Shown here piece by piece: positions 46,140 through 53,746 of a stretch of DNA of 64,000 nt. Position numbers and translations under genes: made by a program. Below the pieces are notes generated by a model. The model did no database searches and was not told the DNA's origin. It saw only the letters and a program-made list of their open reading frames with translations. The stretch is taken from the NCBI RefSeq assembly GCF_900130035.1, contig NZ_FQXQ01000004.1, positions 62,001 through 126,000 on the forward strand, in the 5' to 3' direction. The DNA comes from Wenyingzhuangia marina (lineage in GTDB: Bacteria; Bacteroidota; Bacteroidia; Flavobacteriales; Flavobacteriaceae). Positions within the stretch are counted from its first letter, which is position 1. Each line of letters starts with the position of its first letter.

Positions 46140-47241
46140 GTAAGTTAAATTCTATATAATCAAACTCTTTTCCATTGGCAATTATAGTAATTCTATGAAT
46201 TCCAAAATGATATTTACGTGTGGTAATTGGTTTAAAATGTTGTTTACGTCTTATTTTATTGATGCTGTATGGAGAATAATTTTTTTGACTGATTTGAAAA
46301 ACTTTTTTGGATAAATTTCCATTTTGCTTTAAGTAATACACAGCATACTCCAAACGAATAAGTGTTTCGGTTTTGCTATTGTTAATAATGTCAAAAGAAA
46401 AATGTAAATAATCTCCTAATCGGATATTATTGGAGTTTATTTTTACATTTTGAACGTCAATTTGTGCCGTGTTTCCAAATCCAAAAGCTTCCATAATTCT
46501 AGGTTCAGCTTGCTTTAGTAAATTTCTGTTGGCATGTTTTAAAGTCCAATCTGTTTTGTGGGTTTCCCCAATATGTTTTAGTGTAAAAGCGATGACTGTT
46601 TCTGGATGATCTTTAGAAATATCATTTAGATTATTGGCCACACTTTTGCGTACATAAACCATTTCATCATTCAGTAAGTTTTCTAAAATAGGTAATATAA
46701 CTGATGGATTTTTTTTAAACTTAGGCAAAGCCATAGCCCATGGTAAACGTGGTCTGCAACCTTCGCTAGCCAATCTACGAATATGAAGATTTGGATGAAA
46801 AGACCATTCTAACATTTTAGCCATTACATATTTTGGATGGCTTATGATAAAAGGACGAACAGCAAACTCACAACTCACATAAGGCGTAATAGTTTCAAAG
46901 CTAGTAATACTTTCTACCAAATAATTTTGTCCAAACATTTCTACATAATCGGGTAAAAATAAATATTCAAAACCTCCAGGAATTTGATGTTTTTGTAATA
47001 CTGGAATTAGTGATTTAATTTCATTAATAGCAATTCTAAAATCAGGATTTAGGTGATGGTATAAAGTTTTTGCAATGTGATGCATTCTATCTTTTAATTC
47101 CATTTGTTCCCAATCAGAAATAAAAATAGCCGCTAAAAACTTAGCTTTATCAAGCTGAGGTTTTACTTCTTCTAATGCGTTTAAAAAAGCATTGAAAAAT
47201 TTTTGGTTGTATGCGTTTTTAAGAGGTTCCATGTTTGCCAT
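46132..47241 (-). CDS. alkC: AlkC-type alkylpurine DNA glycosylase
   Basis: Non-base-flipping glycosylase that removes 3-methyladenine-type lesions, 369 residues. HEAT-like repeats fill about 1-260, with family motifs LEWSFHPNLHIRRLASEGCR and LPWAMALPKF, and NDEMVYVRKSVANNLNDISK. The C-terminal about 105 residues (DVQNVKINSNNIRLGDYLHF) fit the immunoglobulin-like domain known in long AlkC proteins. It is expressed with a second helical gene. With Ada-like and AlkB proteins elsewhere in the window this adds a third alkylation-repair activity. Confidence 0.88.
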   Translation of the reverse strand: MANMEPLKNAYNQKFFNAFLNALEEVKPQLDKAKFLAAIFISDWEQMELKDRMHHIAKTLYHHLNPDFRIAINEIKSLIPVLQKHQIPGGFEYLFLPDYVEMFGQNYLVESITSFETITPYVSCEFAVRPFIISHPKYVMAKMLEWSFHPNLHIRRLASEGCRPRLPWAMALPKFKKNPSVILPILENLLNDEMVYVRKSVANNLNDISKDHPETVIAFTLKHIGETHKTDWTLKHANRNLLKQAEPRIMEAFGFGNTAQIDVQNVKINSNNIRLGDYLHFSFDIINNSKTETLIRLEYAVYYLKQNGNLSKKVFQISQKNYSPYSINKIRRKQHFKPITTRKYHFGIHRITIIANGKEFDYIEFNLHE

Positions 47242-47284
47242 AAATTTAAAGAAAGCAAATGAAAATGCTATGGATTCAATTCTA

Positions 47285-47292
47285 TATTTTTG
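47285..47292 (+). promoter_or_regulatory. Possible promoter of the glycosyltransferase gene
   Basis: TATTTTTG matches TAnnTTTG and ends only 4 bases before the ATG, so a start 6-7 bases downstream would give a leaderless message. Confidence 0.35.
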
Positions 47293-47296
47293 TTAA

Positions 47297-48517
47297 ATGC
47301 AATCACTCTTAATTATTGGTTATGTTTGGCCTGAACCTACAGCAACTGCTGCGGGTAGCAGAATGTTACAAATTATTGAACAATTTCAATTGATGGGTTA
47401 TAAGGTAACCTTTGCCAGTCCAGCCCAAAGGCCATCAACTGCTTTTGATTTAAACTATATTGAAGTTGAGCAAGAGACTATTTTATTAAATGATGTTTCT
47501 TTTGATGAATTTTTAAAAGAGTTAAATCCTACCGTTGTTCTGTTTGATCGGTTTATGATGGAAGAACAATTTGGTTGGAGGGTGTCAGAAATTTGTCCTG
47601 ATACTATAAGAATGTTAGATTCGGAAGATTTACATTTTTTAAGAAAAGCAAGACAAGAAGCTGTTAAGAAAGGATTGGATTTACCGCAAGGGATTATATT
47701 TTCAGAAGATGCTAAAAGAGAAATTGCCAGTATTTATAGATGTGATGTAACGTTGACTATTTCGGAGTATGAAATGATTTATTTAAAAGAGGTGTATCAA
47801 ATTCCAGAAACCATTTTGTGGTATTTACCTTTTTTGGTTCAGGTTGATAAAACTCCAACCCCTGTTTTTGAGGATAGACAAGATTTTTTATTCATTGGTA
47901 ATTTTATTCACGCACCCAATTGGGATGCTGTTTTGCAATTAAAACAAGTGCTTTGGCCAAAAATAAAAAAGGAACTTCCCAAAGCAAAACTTCATATTTA
48001 CGGAGGTTATCCATCAGATAAAGTATTTCAACTACATAATGCTAAAGATGGATTTATAGTGCATGGTAGGGCTGAAGAAGTTTCTAAAGTTATGCAACAA
48101 GCTAGGGTTTGTTTAGCCCCTATGAGATTTGGAGCAGGTTTAAAAGGAAAATTGATAGATGCGATGCAAAATAATACCCCTTTTATTACTACAGAAATTG
48201 GTGCAGAAGGAATGTTTGGAGATGTTTATATGGAGACTTCTGTAGCTTATGATGATGAAGATTTTGTTAAAAAAGCCATTCAGTTGTATACAGATGAAAA
48301 TCTTTGGAATATTCAAATTAAAAAAGGGAAAGAGATTTTAAAAACAAGGTTTGATAAATCAATCTTTCAGAAAGAATTTTCAAAGAAACTGCAAAATTTA
48401 GTGTTAAATTTTAAAATATATAGGAATGAGAATTTTATAGGAAGTATGTTGCAACATCACACTTTAAAAAGTTCCATGTACCTATCTAAGTGGATTGCAG
48501 AGAAAAATAAGTCTTAA
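47297..48517 (+). CDS. GT4-like glycosyltransferase
   Basis: 406 residues, GT-B fold expected. The C-terminal donor-binding domain starts FLFIGNFIHAPNWDAVLQL and contains the family's APMRFGAGLKGKLIDAM with a glycine-rich loop and acidic residues near GAEGMFG. The N-terminal acceptor domain starts MQSLLIIGYVWPEPTATAAG. No membrane helix. Sugar and acceptor are unknown; there is no polysaccharide cluster nearby. Its stop codon overlaps that of the convergent LpxR-like gene by 4 bases. Confidence 0.85.
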   Translation: MQSLLIIGYVWPEPTATAAGSRMLQIIEQFQLMGYKVTFASPAQRPSTAFDLNYIEVEQETILLNDVSFDEFLKELNPTVVLFDRFMMEEQFGWRVSEICPDTIRMLDSEDLHFLRKARQEAVKKGLDLPQGIIFSEDAKREIASIYRCDVTLTISEYEMIYLKEVYQIPETILWYLPFLVQVDKTPTPVFEDRQDFLFIGNFIHAPNWDAVLQLKQVLWPKIKKELPKAKLHIYGGYPSDKVFQLHNAKDGFIVHGRAEEVSKVMQQARVCLAPMRFGAGLKGKLIDAMQNNTPFITTEIGAEGMFGDVYMETSVAYDDEDFVKKAIQLYTDENLWNIQIKKGKEILKTRFDKSIFQKEFSKKLQNLVLNFKIYRNENFIGSMLQHHTLKSSMYLSKWIAEKNKS

Positions 48518-49464
48518 AACTTATAGCTAAACTGAATGCTTCCGTATCGGGTGATTTTAGTTCTCATTTCTTGTACATTTTTTGTGCAATAAATAATATG
48601 ATAGCTAAAGTTTGTGTGTTTTGAGTTCCAATAAAATCCAAAATCATTTTGCCAAGTCCATGGTTCTATATGAAATTCCTTTTGTGTCGGATTTTTTTCT
48701 AACTCACCAGTAATGGTTTCATCTTTAATTTGATAGGTCGCAAAAGATTTTATACCAAAATAACTTTCTTTAATCCATTTTTCATCACCATATTGCAGGG
48801 CAGTACCAAAAAATGTGCTATTAGATATTGGAGCTAATTCCTTTTTTAAAAAATTAAATCGGATAGCAATTCCACTAGAAATATTGGTGAAAACATTATT
48901 TAGTTTTGCCGTGTTTATCCAAGATAATGAAAGAGGGAAGTTTTCTTTATAGAGAATACTGCGTGTATAATTGGCTAAAACTCCTATAGCATATTTTTCT
49001 TTTATTTGTGTATCCCATCCATTAGAAGGATCGATATTATAAAAGGTGTGAATAAAATTTTGAGCCCATTCTGCTCCGGATTTGGTATTGGTAACACCTA
49101 CAGTAGCACCTAAAGTTAAAATGCTTTTTGTGTTGATTAAGTGTTCTGAATAATTGGCGTATAAATATCCAGCATAAGGCCTTTCTTGAAAAGTTACTTT
49201 AGTTACATCACTATCTTGGGGGTTGTATATGTTTTGACCAATTGTGAATTGTCTAATTTTTTTATTAAAAAAATCATAATTAGTACTGGTGGCTTGTTTG
49301 TAAAAAAGTTCTAGACCATTGGTGTAATATTCATCTAAATAAAAAGAAACATATAAGTCATTGTCATTAATCAATCCTATTTCATGTTTGGTTTGTGCGT
49401 GAGTGTTTGTTTTACACATGTAAAGACTAATAAACAGTAAAAAGAATATTTTATTAAAATTCAT
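48514..49464 (-). CDS. LpxR-family (DUF2219) outer-membrane lipid A deacylase-like protein
   Basis: 316 residues. Signal peptide about 1-24 (FFLLFISLYMCKTNTHAQ). The mature start EIGLINDNDLYVSFYLDEYY carries the conserved Asn/Asp pair, followed by YTNG. The catalytic-region block is recognisable as WAQNFIHTFYNI then NGWDTQIKEKY, with the expected histidine. The rest alternates as beta strands ending with a C-terminal phenylalanine (YGSIQFSYKF), typical of outer-membrane barrels. In Salmonella LpxR removes the 3'-acyloxyacyl group of lipid A; activity on flavobacterial lipid A is inferred only. Confidence 0.85.
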   Translation of the reverse strand: MNFNKIFFLLFISLYMCKTNTHAQTKHEIGLINDNDLYVSFYLDEYYTNGLELFYKQATSTNYDFFNKKIRQFTIGQNIYNPQDSDVTKVTFQERPYAGYLYANYSEHLINTKSILTLGATVGVTNTKSGAEWAQNFIHTFYNIDPSNGWDTQIKEKYAIGVLANYTRSILYKENFPLSLSWINTAKLNNVFTNISSGIAIRFNFLKKELAPISNSTFFGTALQYGDEKWIKESYFGIKSFATYQIKDETITGELEKNPTQKEFHIEPWTWQNDFGFYWNSKHTNFSYHIIYCTKNVQEMRTKITRYGSIQFSYKF

Positions 49465-49578
49465 GAAAATAGCATCAAAAGTTGCTTAAAAGTACAATTA
49501 TTAGCCTTGTTAAACTATGTTAAAAGCAGTGGAATATGTATATTTACTCGTCATAAAGATAAAAAATCCCCAAAAGAT

Positions 49579-50436
49579 ATGAATGAAAAAGAAATGCTAA
49601 CAGCTGAAGATTTGGCTTCAGTAAGCACGAGGGCTGAGTTGGTACGCAAATTAGATGAAAAAGGAACGGATGTTTCTAATATTTTAAATAAAATAAAATA
49701 CGAAGAAGAGCTTAAATTACTACAAATAGAATTGGTTAAGCTACAACAGTGGATTAAGAAAAATAACAAACGAGTAGCCATCATTTTTGAGGGAAGAGAT
49801 GCAGCAGGAAAAGGAGGTGCTATCCGTAGGTTTATGGAACATCTAAATCCTCGTTCTTCTCGTTTAGTGGCTTTAAACAAACCTACAGATATAGAAAAAG
49901 GACAATGGTATTTTATGAGGTATATTAAGGAATTACCTAATCCTGGAGAAATTGTTTTTTTTGATCGTAGTTGGTATAATAGGGCTGTGGTAGAGCCTGT
50001 AATGGGATTTTGTACAGATGATCAATACAATACTTTTATGGCACAAGTTCCAGAATTTGAACATATGTTATATGAAGATGGATTAGTAATTATAAAATTC
50101 TGGTTGTCTATTTCTAAAAGTGAGCAATTGGCTCGTTTTGATTCTAGACAAGAAAATCCATTAAAGAGATGGAAATTTAGTCCTGTAGATAAAAAAGGAC
50201 AAGAATTATGGAGTAGATATACCACATATAAAGAGCACATGTTTAGTAAAACGCATACTACTTATAGTCCTTGGGTGATTGTGAAAACCAATGATAAACA
50301 AGAAGCTAGGTTAGAAAGTATTAGATATGTTTTATCTAAGTTTGATTATGAAGGGAAAGAGCATGCTGTGGCAAATTTATTTCCTGACCCCAACGTTGTG
50401 ATGCATTATTTTAGATCATCATACCAAATAGATTAA
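49579..50436 (+). CDS. ppk2: Polyphosphate kinase 2, first copy
   Basis: Transfers phosphate between polyphosphate and nucleoside diphosphates, 285 residues from the ATG at 49579; an upstream TTG would add 24 unrelated residues. Walker A is GRDAAGKGG (72-80), Walker B IVFFDRSWYNRA, and the lid is NPLKRWKFSPVDKK. Where class I enzymes usually have YNRAGVERVMGF this one reads YNRAVVEPVMGF. The protein is a single PPK2 domain. It heads a three-gene operon with a second ppk2 (4 bases on) and an unrecognised gene. It cannot be told from sequence whether it works on ADP, GDP or AMP. Confidence 0.93.
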   Translation: MNEKEMLTAEDLASVSTRAELVRKLDEKGTDVSNILNKIKYEEELKLLQIELVKLQQWIKKNNKRVAIIFEGRDAAGKGGAIRRFMEHLNPRSSRLVALNKPTDIEKGQWYFMRYIKELPNPGEIVFFDRSWYNRAVVEPVMGFCTDDQYNTFMAQVPEFEHMLYEDGLVIIKFWLSISKSEQLARFDSRQENPLKRWKFSPVDKKGQELWSRYTTYKEHMFSKTHTTYSPWVIVKTNDKQEARLESIRYVLSKFDYEGKEHAVANLFPDPNVVMHYFRSSYQID

Positions 50437-50440
50437 TAGC

Positions 50441-51226
50441 ATGGAGAATAATATAACACCAAACGATATTAAAAACTTAAATACCAAAAAAGGAATTCAA
50501 GCTTTGTTAATAGACAAAGAAGTGAATATTCAAAAAGCGGTAAGGAGTATTAATTATATAAAATCATTAAAAAAACTTCAAAAGGAGTTGATAAAAATGC
50601 ACGAGGAGATTATTGAAAAAAATCAACGTGTGATTGTCGTTTTTGAAGGAAGAGATGCAGCAGGAAAAGGAGGAGCCATTCGTAGAATGACAGAACGTAT
50701 CAACCCACGTCATTTTAGAATTGTAGCGTTACCCAAACCTACAGATGAAGAACGTTCACAATGGTATTTTCAGCGCTATATTAACAAATTTCCAAAAGCA
50801 GGAGAGATTGTTTTTTTTGACCGTAGTTGGTATAACCGTGCTGTGGTAGAACCTGTAAACGGATTTTGTACTCAAGAAGAATATGTTCGTTTTATGAACA
50901 ATGTAAATGATTTTGAGCGTATGATTACCTCATCGGGAATTAAATTGGTAAAAATATATATGTCCATCACCAAAGATGAACAAGCCAAACGTTTTGAAGA
51001 AATAAAAACCAACCCATTAAAACAATGGAAAATTACTCCTGTTGATGAAAAAGCTCAGGAATTATGGGATGAGTACACTAAGTATAAAAATGTAATGTTT
51101 ACCAATACCAATACAGATTATGCTCCATGGAAAATTATTAAAGCCAATAGAAAAACTTTTGCAAGGGTAAATGCTATTAAGTATTTATTATCTAAAATAC
51201 CATATGATAAGAACAGAGAAGTATAA
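50441..51226 (+). CDS. ppk2: Polyphosphate kinase 2, second copy
   Basis: 261 residues, a clear paralogue of the preceding gene: GRDAAGKGG (70-78), IVFFDRSWYNRAVVEPVNGF and the lid NPLKQWKITPVDEK. Again the usual GVERV is AVVEPV, so this variant predates the duplication. Differences lie mainly in the N-terminal helix region and C terminus. Two adjacent single-domain PPK2 genes could form a heteromer or work on different nucleotides, in the way that tandem-domain PPK2 enzymes carry one active and one inactive domain; here both Walker motifs are intact. Confidence 0.93.
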   Translation: MENNITPNDIKNLNTKKGIQALLIDKEVNIQKAVRSINYIKSLKKLQKELIKMHEEIIEKNQRVIVVFEGRDAAGKGGAIRRMTERINPRHFRIVALPKPTDEERSQWYFQRYINKFPKAGEIVFFDRSWYNRAVVEPVNGFCTQEEYVRFMNNVNDFERMITSSGIKLVKIYMSITKDEQAKRFEEIKTNPLKQWKITPVDEKAQELWDEYTKYKNVMFTNTNTDYAPWKIIKANRKTFARVNAIKYLLSKIPYDKNREV

Positions 51227-51231
51227 AATAT

Positions 51232-52308
51232 ATGGATAACCCTGAATACGAAAAAATATCTAAGAAAAAGCCAACATATCCAATACAGCCTTTTTTTAGT
51301 CATTACTTATCAAAGTATAACAGAAATGCCCTAATTCCTGTTTTTTACGATGATTTGCTTCGTTTTTCAGGAGCAATTGAGGTGTATGATGAAAATGGAG
51401 ATGATACGCTTTGGGTACGAGTTTATTACCCAGAACACGAAAGAACAACTATTGATAGAGATTTAAAAAAAGTATACTCTATTTTACATGGTGATGGTTC
51501 TGATACATCAGTTCCTTTTTTAAATATTGATGCGGTTGATTATTGTACGTTTGGAAATTCAAAGCCTTTTAGAATTAAGGTAAGGAATATCTTAAATGAC
51601 AATTATACCTATATGTATGTAAAAAAAGCAGATGCCTCTAGGGTTTATGGTTTAGAACTAGAGCATTTGTTATCGCCTAACAGGATTAACTTTTTGGTAT
51701 ATAAAGAAACTTTAATTGAAGATCATATTTCAGGAATTCCAGGTGATACTTTTATAGAAGCAGGTTTAGATGCTTATTCTATTAGAACTCAAAAACAGAT
51801 CGCCAAAGAGTATGTAAAGTTTAATGAACGTTGTATTGTACGTTTGTTAGGAGATATGAGGGCGTATAATTATGTAATTGTTCCTACACATGATTTTGAC
51901 CAAGTCCGTTATAGAATCAGAGCGATTGATTTTGATCAGCAATGTTATGAAGGACGATTGAGAGTCTATATGCCTCAGTTTTTAAAAGAAAATTATTTAT
52001 ATGTAGAAATGGTTCATAACAATTTAAGACCAGAATCTATAGAGCAATATAAACAAGAGGAAAGATCTACCATTGCTAAAAGAATTTTACTTGGGAAAAA
52101 GAGAATTCAAGAGTTGTTAAATTGTATGTTAAAAGATAGAATTTCCTCAGACGAAAAGGTAGCACAGTTAAAAAAAGATTTATTTGATTATACTAAGGAT
52201 GAGGCTTTTAATAAGTGTAACTGCATGGGAGAAATTTTAGAAACAGCTTTTAAATACTTAATTAGGCATTATCAGGATGTAAATCATTTTAATGATATAA
52301 AATATTAG
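51232..52308 (+). CDS. Unrecognised protein of the ppk2 operon, possible kinase-like fold
   Basis: 358 residues, no signal peptide or membrane helix. I do not recognise a named family. Starting 5 bases after the second ppk2, it must be expressed with it. Seen in the sequence: a lysine in NFLVYKET (K158), then LLGDMRAYN (G207, D208, N213) and, 20 residues on, RAIDFDQ (D233, D235). The spacing of G-D-x4-N and I-D-F-D resembles the catalytic loop and metal-binding motif of protein-kinase-like folds (HGDxxxxN and DFG/DFD). This is inference from pattern, not established homology. The C-terminal about 90 residues are helical and charged (QYKQEERSTIAKRILLGKKR) with a CNC motif. Confidence 0.7.
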   Translation: MDNPEYEKISKKKPTYPIQPFFSHYLSKYNRNALIPVFYDDLLRFSGAIEVYDENGDDTLWVRVYYPEHERTTIDRDLKKVYSILHGDGSDTSVPFLNIDAVDYCTFGNSKPFRIKVRNILNDNYTYMYVKKADASRVYGLELEHLLSPNRINFLVYKETLIEDHISGIPGDTFIEAGLDAYSIRTQKQIAKEYVKFNERCIVRLLGDMRAYNYVIVPTHDFDQVRYRIRAIDFDQQCYEGRLRVYMPQFLKENYLYVEMVHNNLRPESIEQYKQEERSTIAKRILLGKKRIQELLNCMLKDRISSDEKVAQLKKDLFDYTKDEAFNKCNCMGEILETAFKYLIRHYQDVNHFNDIKY

Positions 52309-52312
52309 AGAC

Positions 52313-52346
52313 AAAAAAACTCCATGAATTTCATGGAGTTTTTTTT
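52313..52346. terminator. Bidirectional terminator after the ppk2 operon
   Basis: ACTCCATGA (52319-52327) and TCATGGAGT (52331-52339) form a perfect stem flanked by A6 and T8, between convergent genes. Confidence 0.92.
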
Positions 52347-52365
52347 GTTTATAATTAGGTGAATT

Positions 52366-53574
52366 TTAACTAATTCTTTCTAATAAGGCCATATAAAAAC
52401 CATCGTAGCCAGAAACAGAAGCCAATACTTTTTTGTCTTTTATCAATTTAAAATTTTCATTTTTTTCTAAAAATTTAGCTACTTGCTCTTGATTTTCAGA
52501 AGGTAAAATAGAACAAGTGGCATATACTACTTTTCCACCTACTTTGGCAATTTTAGTATAACGCTCTAAAATATCAGCTTGAGTTGCTTTAATATTGTCA
52601 ATAAACTCAGGTTGTAATTTCCATTTACTATCAGGATTACGTTTTAGAACCCCCAATCCAGAACAAGGAGCATCAATTAAAACTCTATCCGCAGTATTGT
52701 ATAGCTTTTTAATGGTTTTAGTTGATTCAATTTTTTTAGTAGTAATATTAAAAGCACCTGCACGTTTTGCACGTTTTTTTAACTCAATTAATTTACCACC
52801 ATATATATCAGTCGCAATAATAGATCCCTTATTTTCCATTAAAGCAGCAATATGCAAGGTTTTTCCTCCGGCACCAGCACAAGTGTCTACTACCCTCATT
52901 CCTGGTTCTATTTCTAAAAACTCAGCAACTAATTGAGAAGAGGCATCTTGCATTTCAAACATTCCACTTTTAAAAGCTTGGGTTACAAAAACATTTTTAC
53001 GCTCATCTAACTCTAAAGCAGAGGGATATCCTTTAATAGGTTTTGTAATAATATCATCTTTAGCTAATAAATCTTGTAATTGTTTTTTAGTAGCTCTTAA
53101 GGTATTCACTCTTAAAATAGCAGATGCAGGAATGTTTTGTGCTTTTAATTCAGCCGTCCATTTCTTTTCTCCCAATTCTTTTAAACATAAGTCGTCCATC
53201 CAATCTGGAATAGATTGTGAAATAGCTCTGTTACTTTGTAGTTCATCAAACTTTCCTTTAATTCTTCTTACAGGTGTTTCTTCAAAGTATTTCCAATCTG
53301 GTAAATCAATCCCACGTAATACTGCCCAAACAGCAAAAATTTTCCAAAGATTTTCTCTAGAATAATGATTTTTTGTTCCTGCAATTTCGTTATACAAACG
53401 TTTCCATCGTACAATTTCATAAATGGTTTCGGCAACAAATTTTCTATCTCTTGCTCCCCAACGCAAGTCTTTCTTTAAGGCTTTTTGTACTACTTTATCA
53501 GCGTATTCTTTTTTGTTAAAAATATCCTCTAAAGAATCTATAACGGTAAATACTAAATTTCTATGAAGTCTCAT
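52366..53574 (-). CDS. RsmB/NOP2-family rRNA (cytosine-5) methyltransferase
   Basis: About 402 residues. An N-terminal NusB-like helical region (about 1-140) precedes the Rossmann methyltransferase with SAM motif VVDTCAGAGGKTLH, catalytic-loop LIDAPCSGLGVLKRNPD and motif VI YATCSILPSEN, so both conserved cysteines are present. This is the RsmB type, acting on 16S rRNA. I chose the ATG at 53574 (MRLHRNLVF) over a TTG at 53598. RsmB is inferred from the NusB-like part; related RsmF enzymes lack it. Confidence 0.92.
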   Translation of the reverse strand: MRLHRNLVFTVIDSLEDIFNKKEYADKVVQKALKKDLRWGARDRKFVAETIYEIVRWKRLYNEIAGTKNHYSRENLWKIFAVWAVLRGIDLPDWKYFEETPVRRIKGKFDELQSNRAISQSIPDWMDDLCLKELGEKKWTAELKAQNIPASAILRVNTLRATKKQLQDLLAKDDIITKPIKGYPSALELDERKNVFVTQAFKSGMFEMQDASSQLVAEFLEIEPGMRVVDTCAGAGGKTLHIAALMENKGSIIATDIYGGKLIELKKRAKRAGAFNITTKKIESTKTIKKLYNTADRVLIDAPCSGLGVLKRNPDSKWKLQPEFIDNIKATQADILERYTKIAKVGGKVVYATCSILPSENQEQVAKFLEKNENFKLIKDKKVLASVSGYDGFYMALLERIS

Positions 53575-53712
53575 GTATTGTGAACTATTTGGCAGCAAAG
53601 TTACGTGTTTTTTACCTAGTGCATCAAAGAAATTTAATTTCTGTTAGGAAAGGCTATAATTTTAAGCTCAGGTCTTTTTTTTATACTATAAAAAGCGGTA
53701 TAAACGCTGTTT

Positions 53713-53720
53713 TACTTTTG
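53713..53720 (+). promoter_or_regulatory. Possible recG promoter -7 element
   Basis: TACTTTTG matches TAnnTTTG, 26 bases before the ATG at 53747. Confidence 0.45.
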
Positions 53721-53746
53721 TTTAAAGTAGTAGATTTGTGAAATCT

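Noticed and set aside
49507-49578. Longer N terminus for the first PPK2 (TTG start)
   Set aside because: The added 24 residues are not like the family, and an ATG at 49579 is available.
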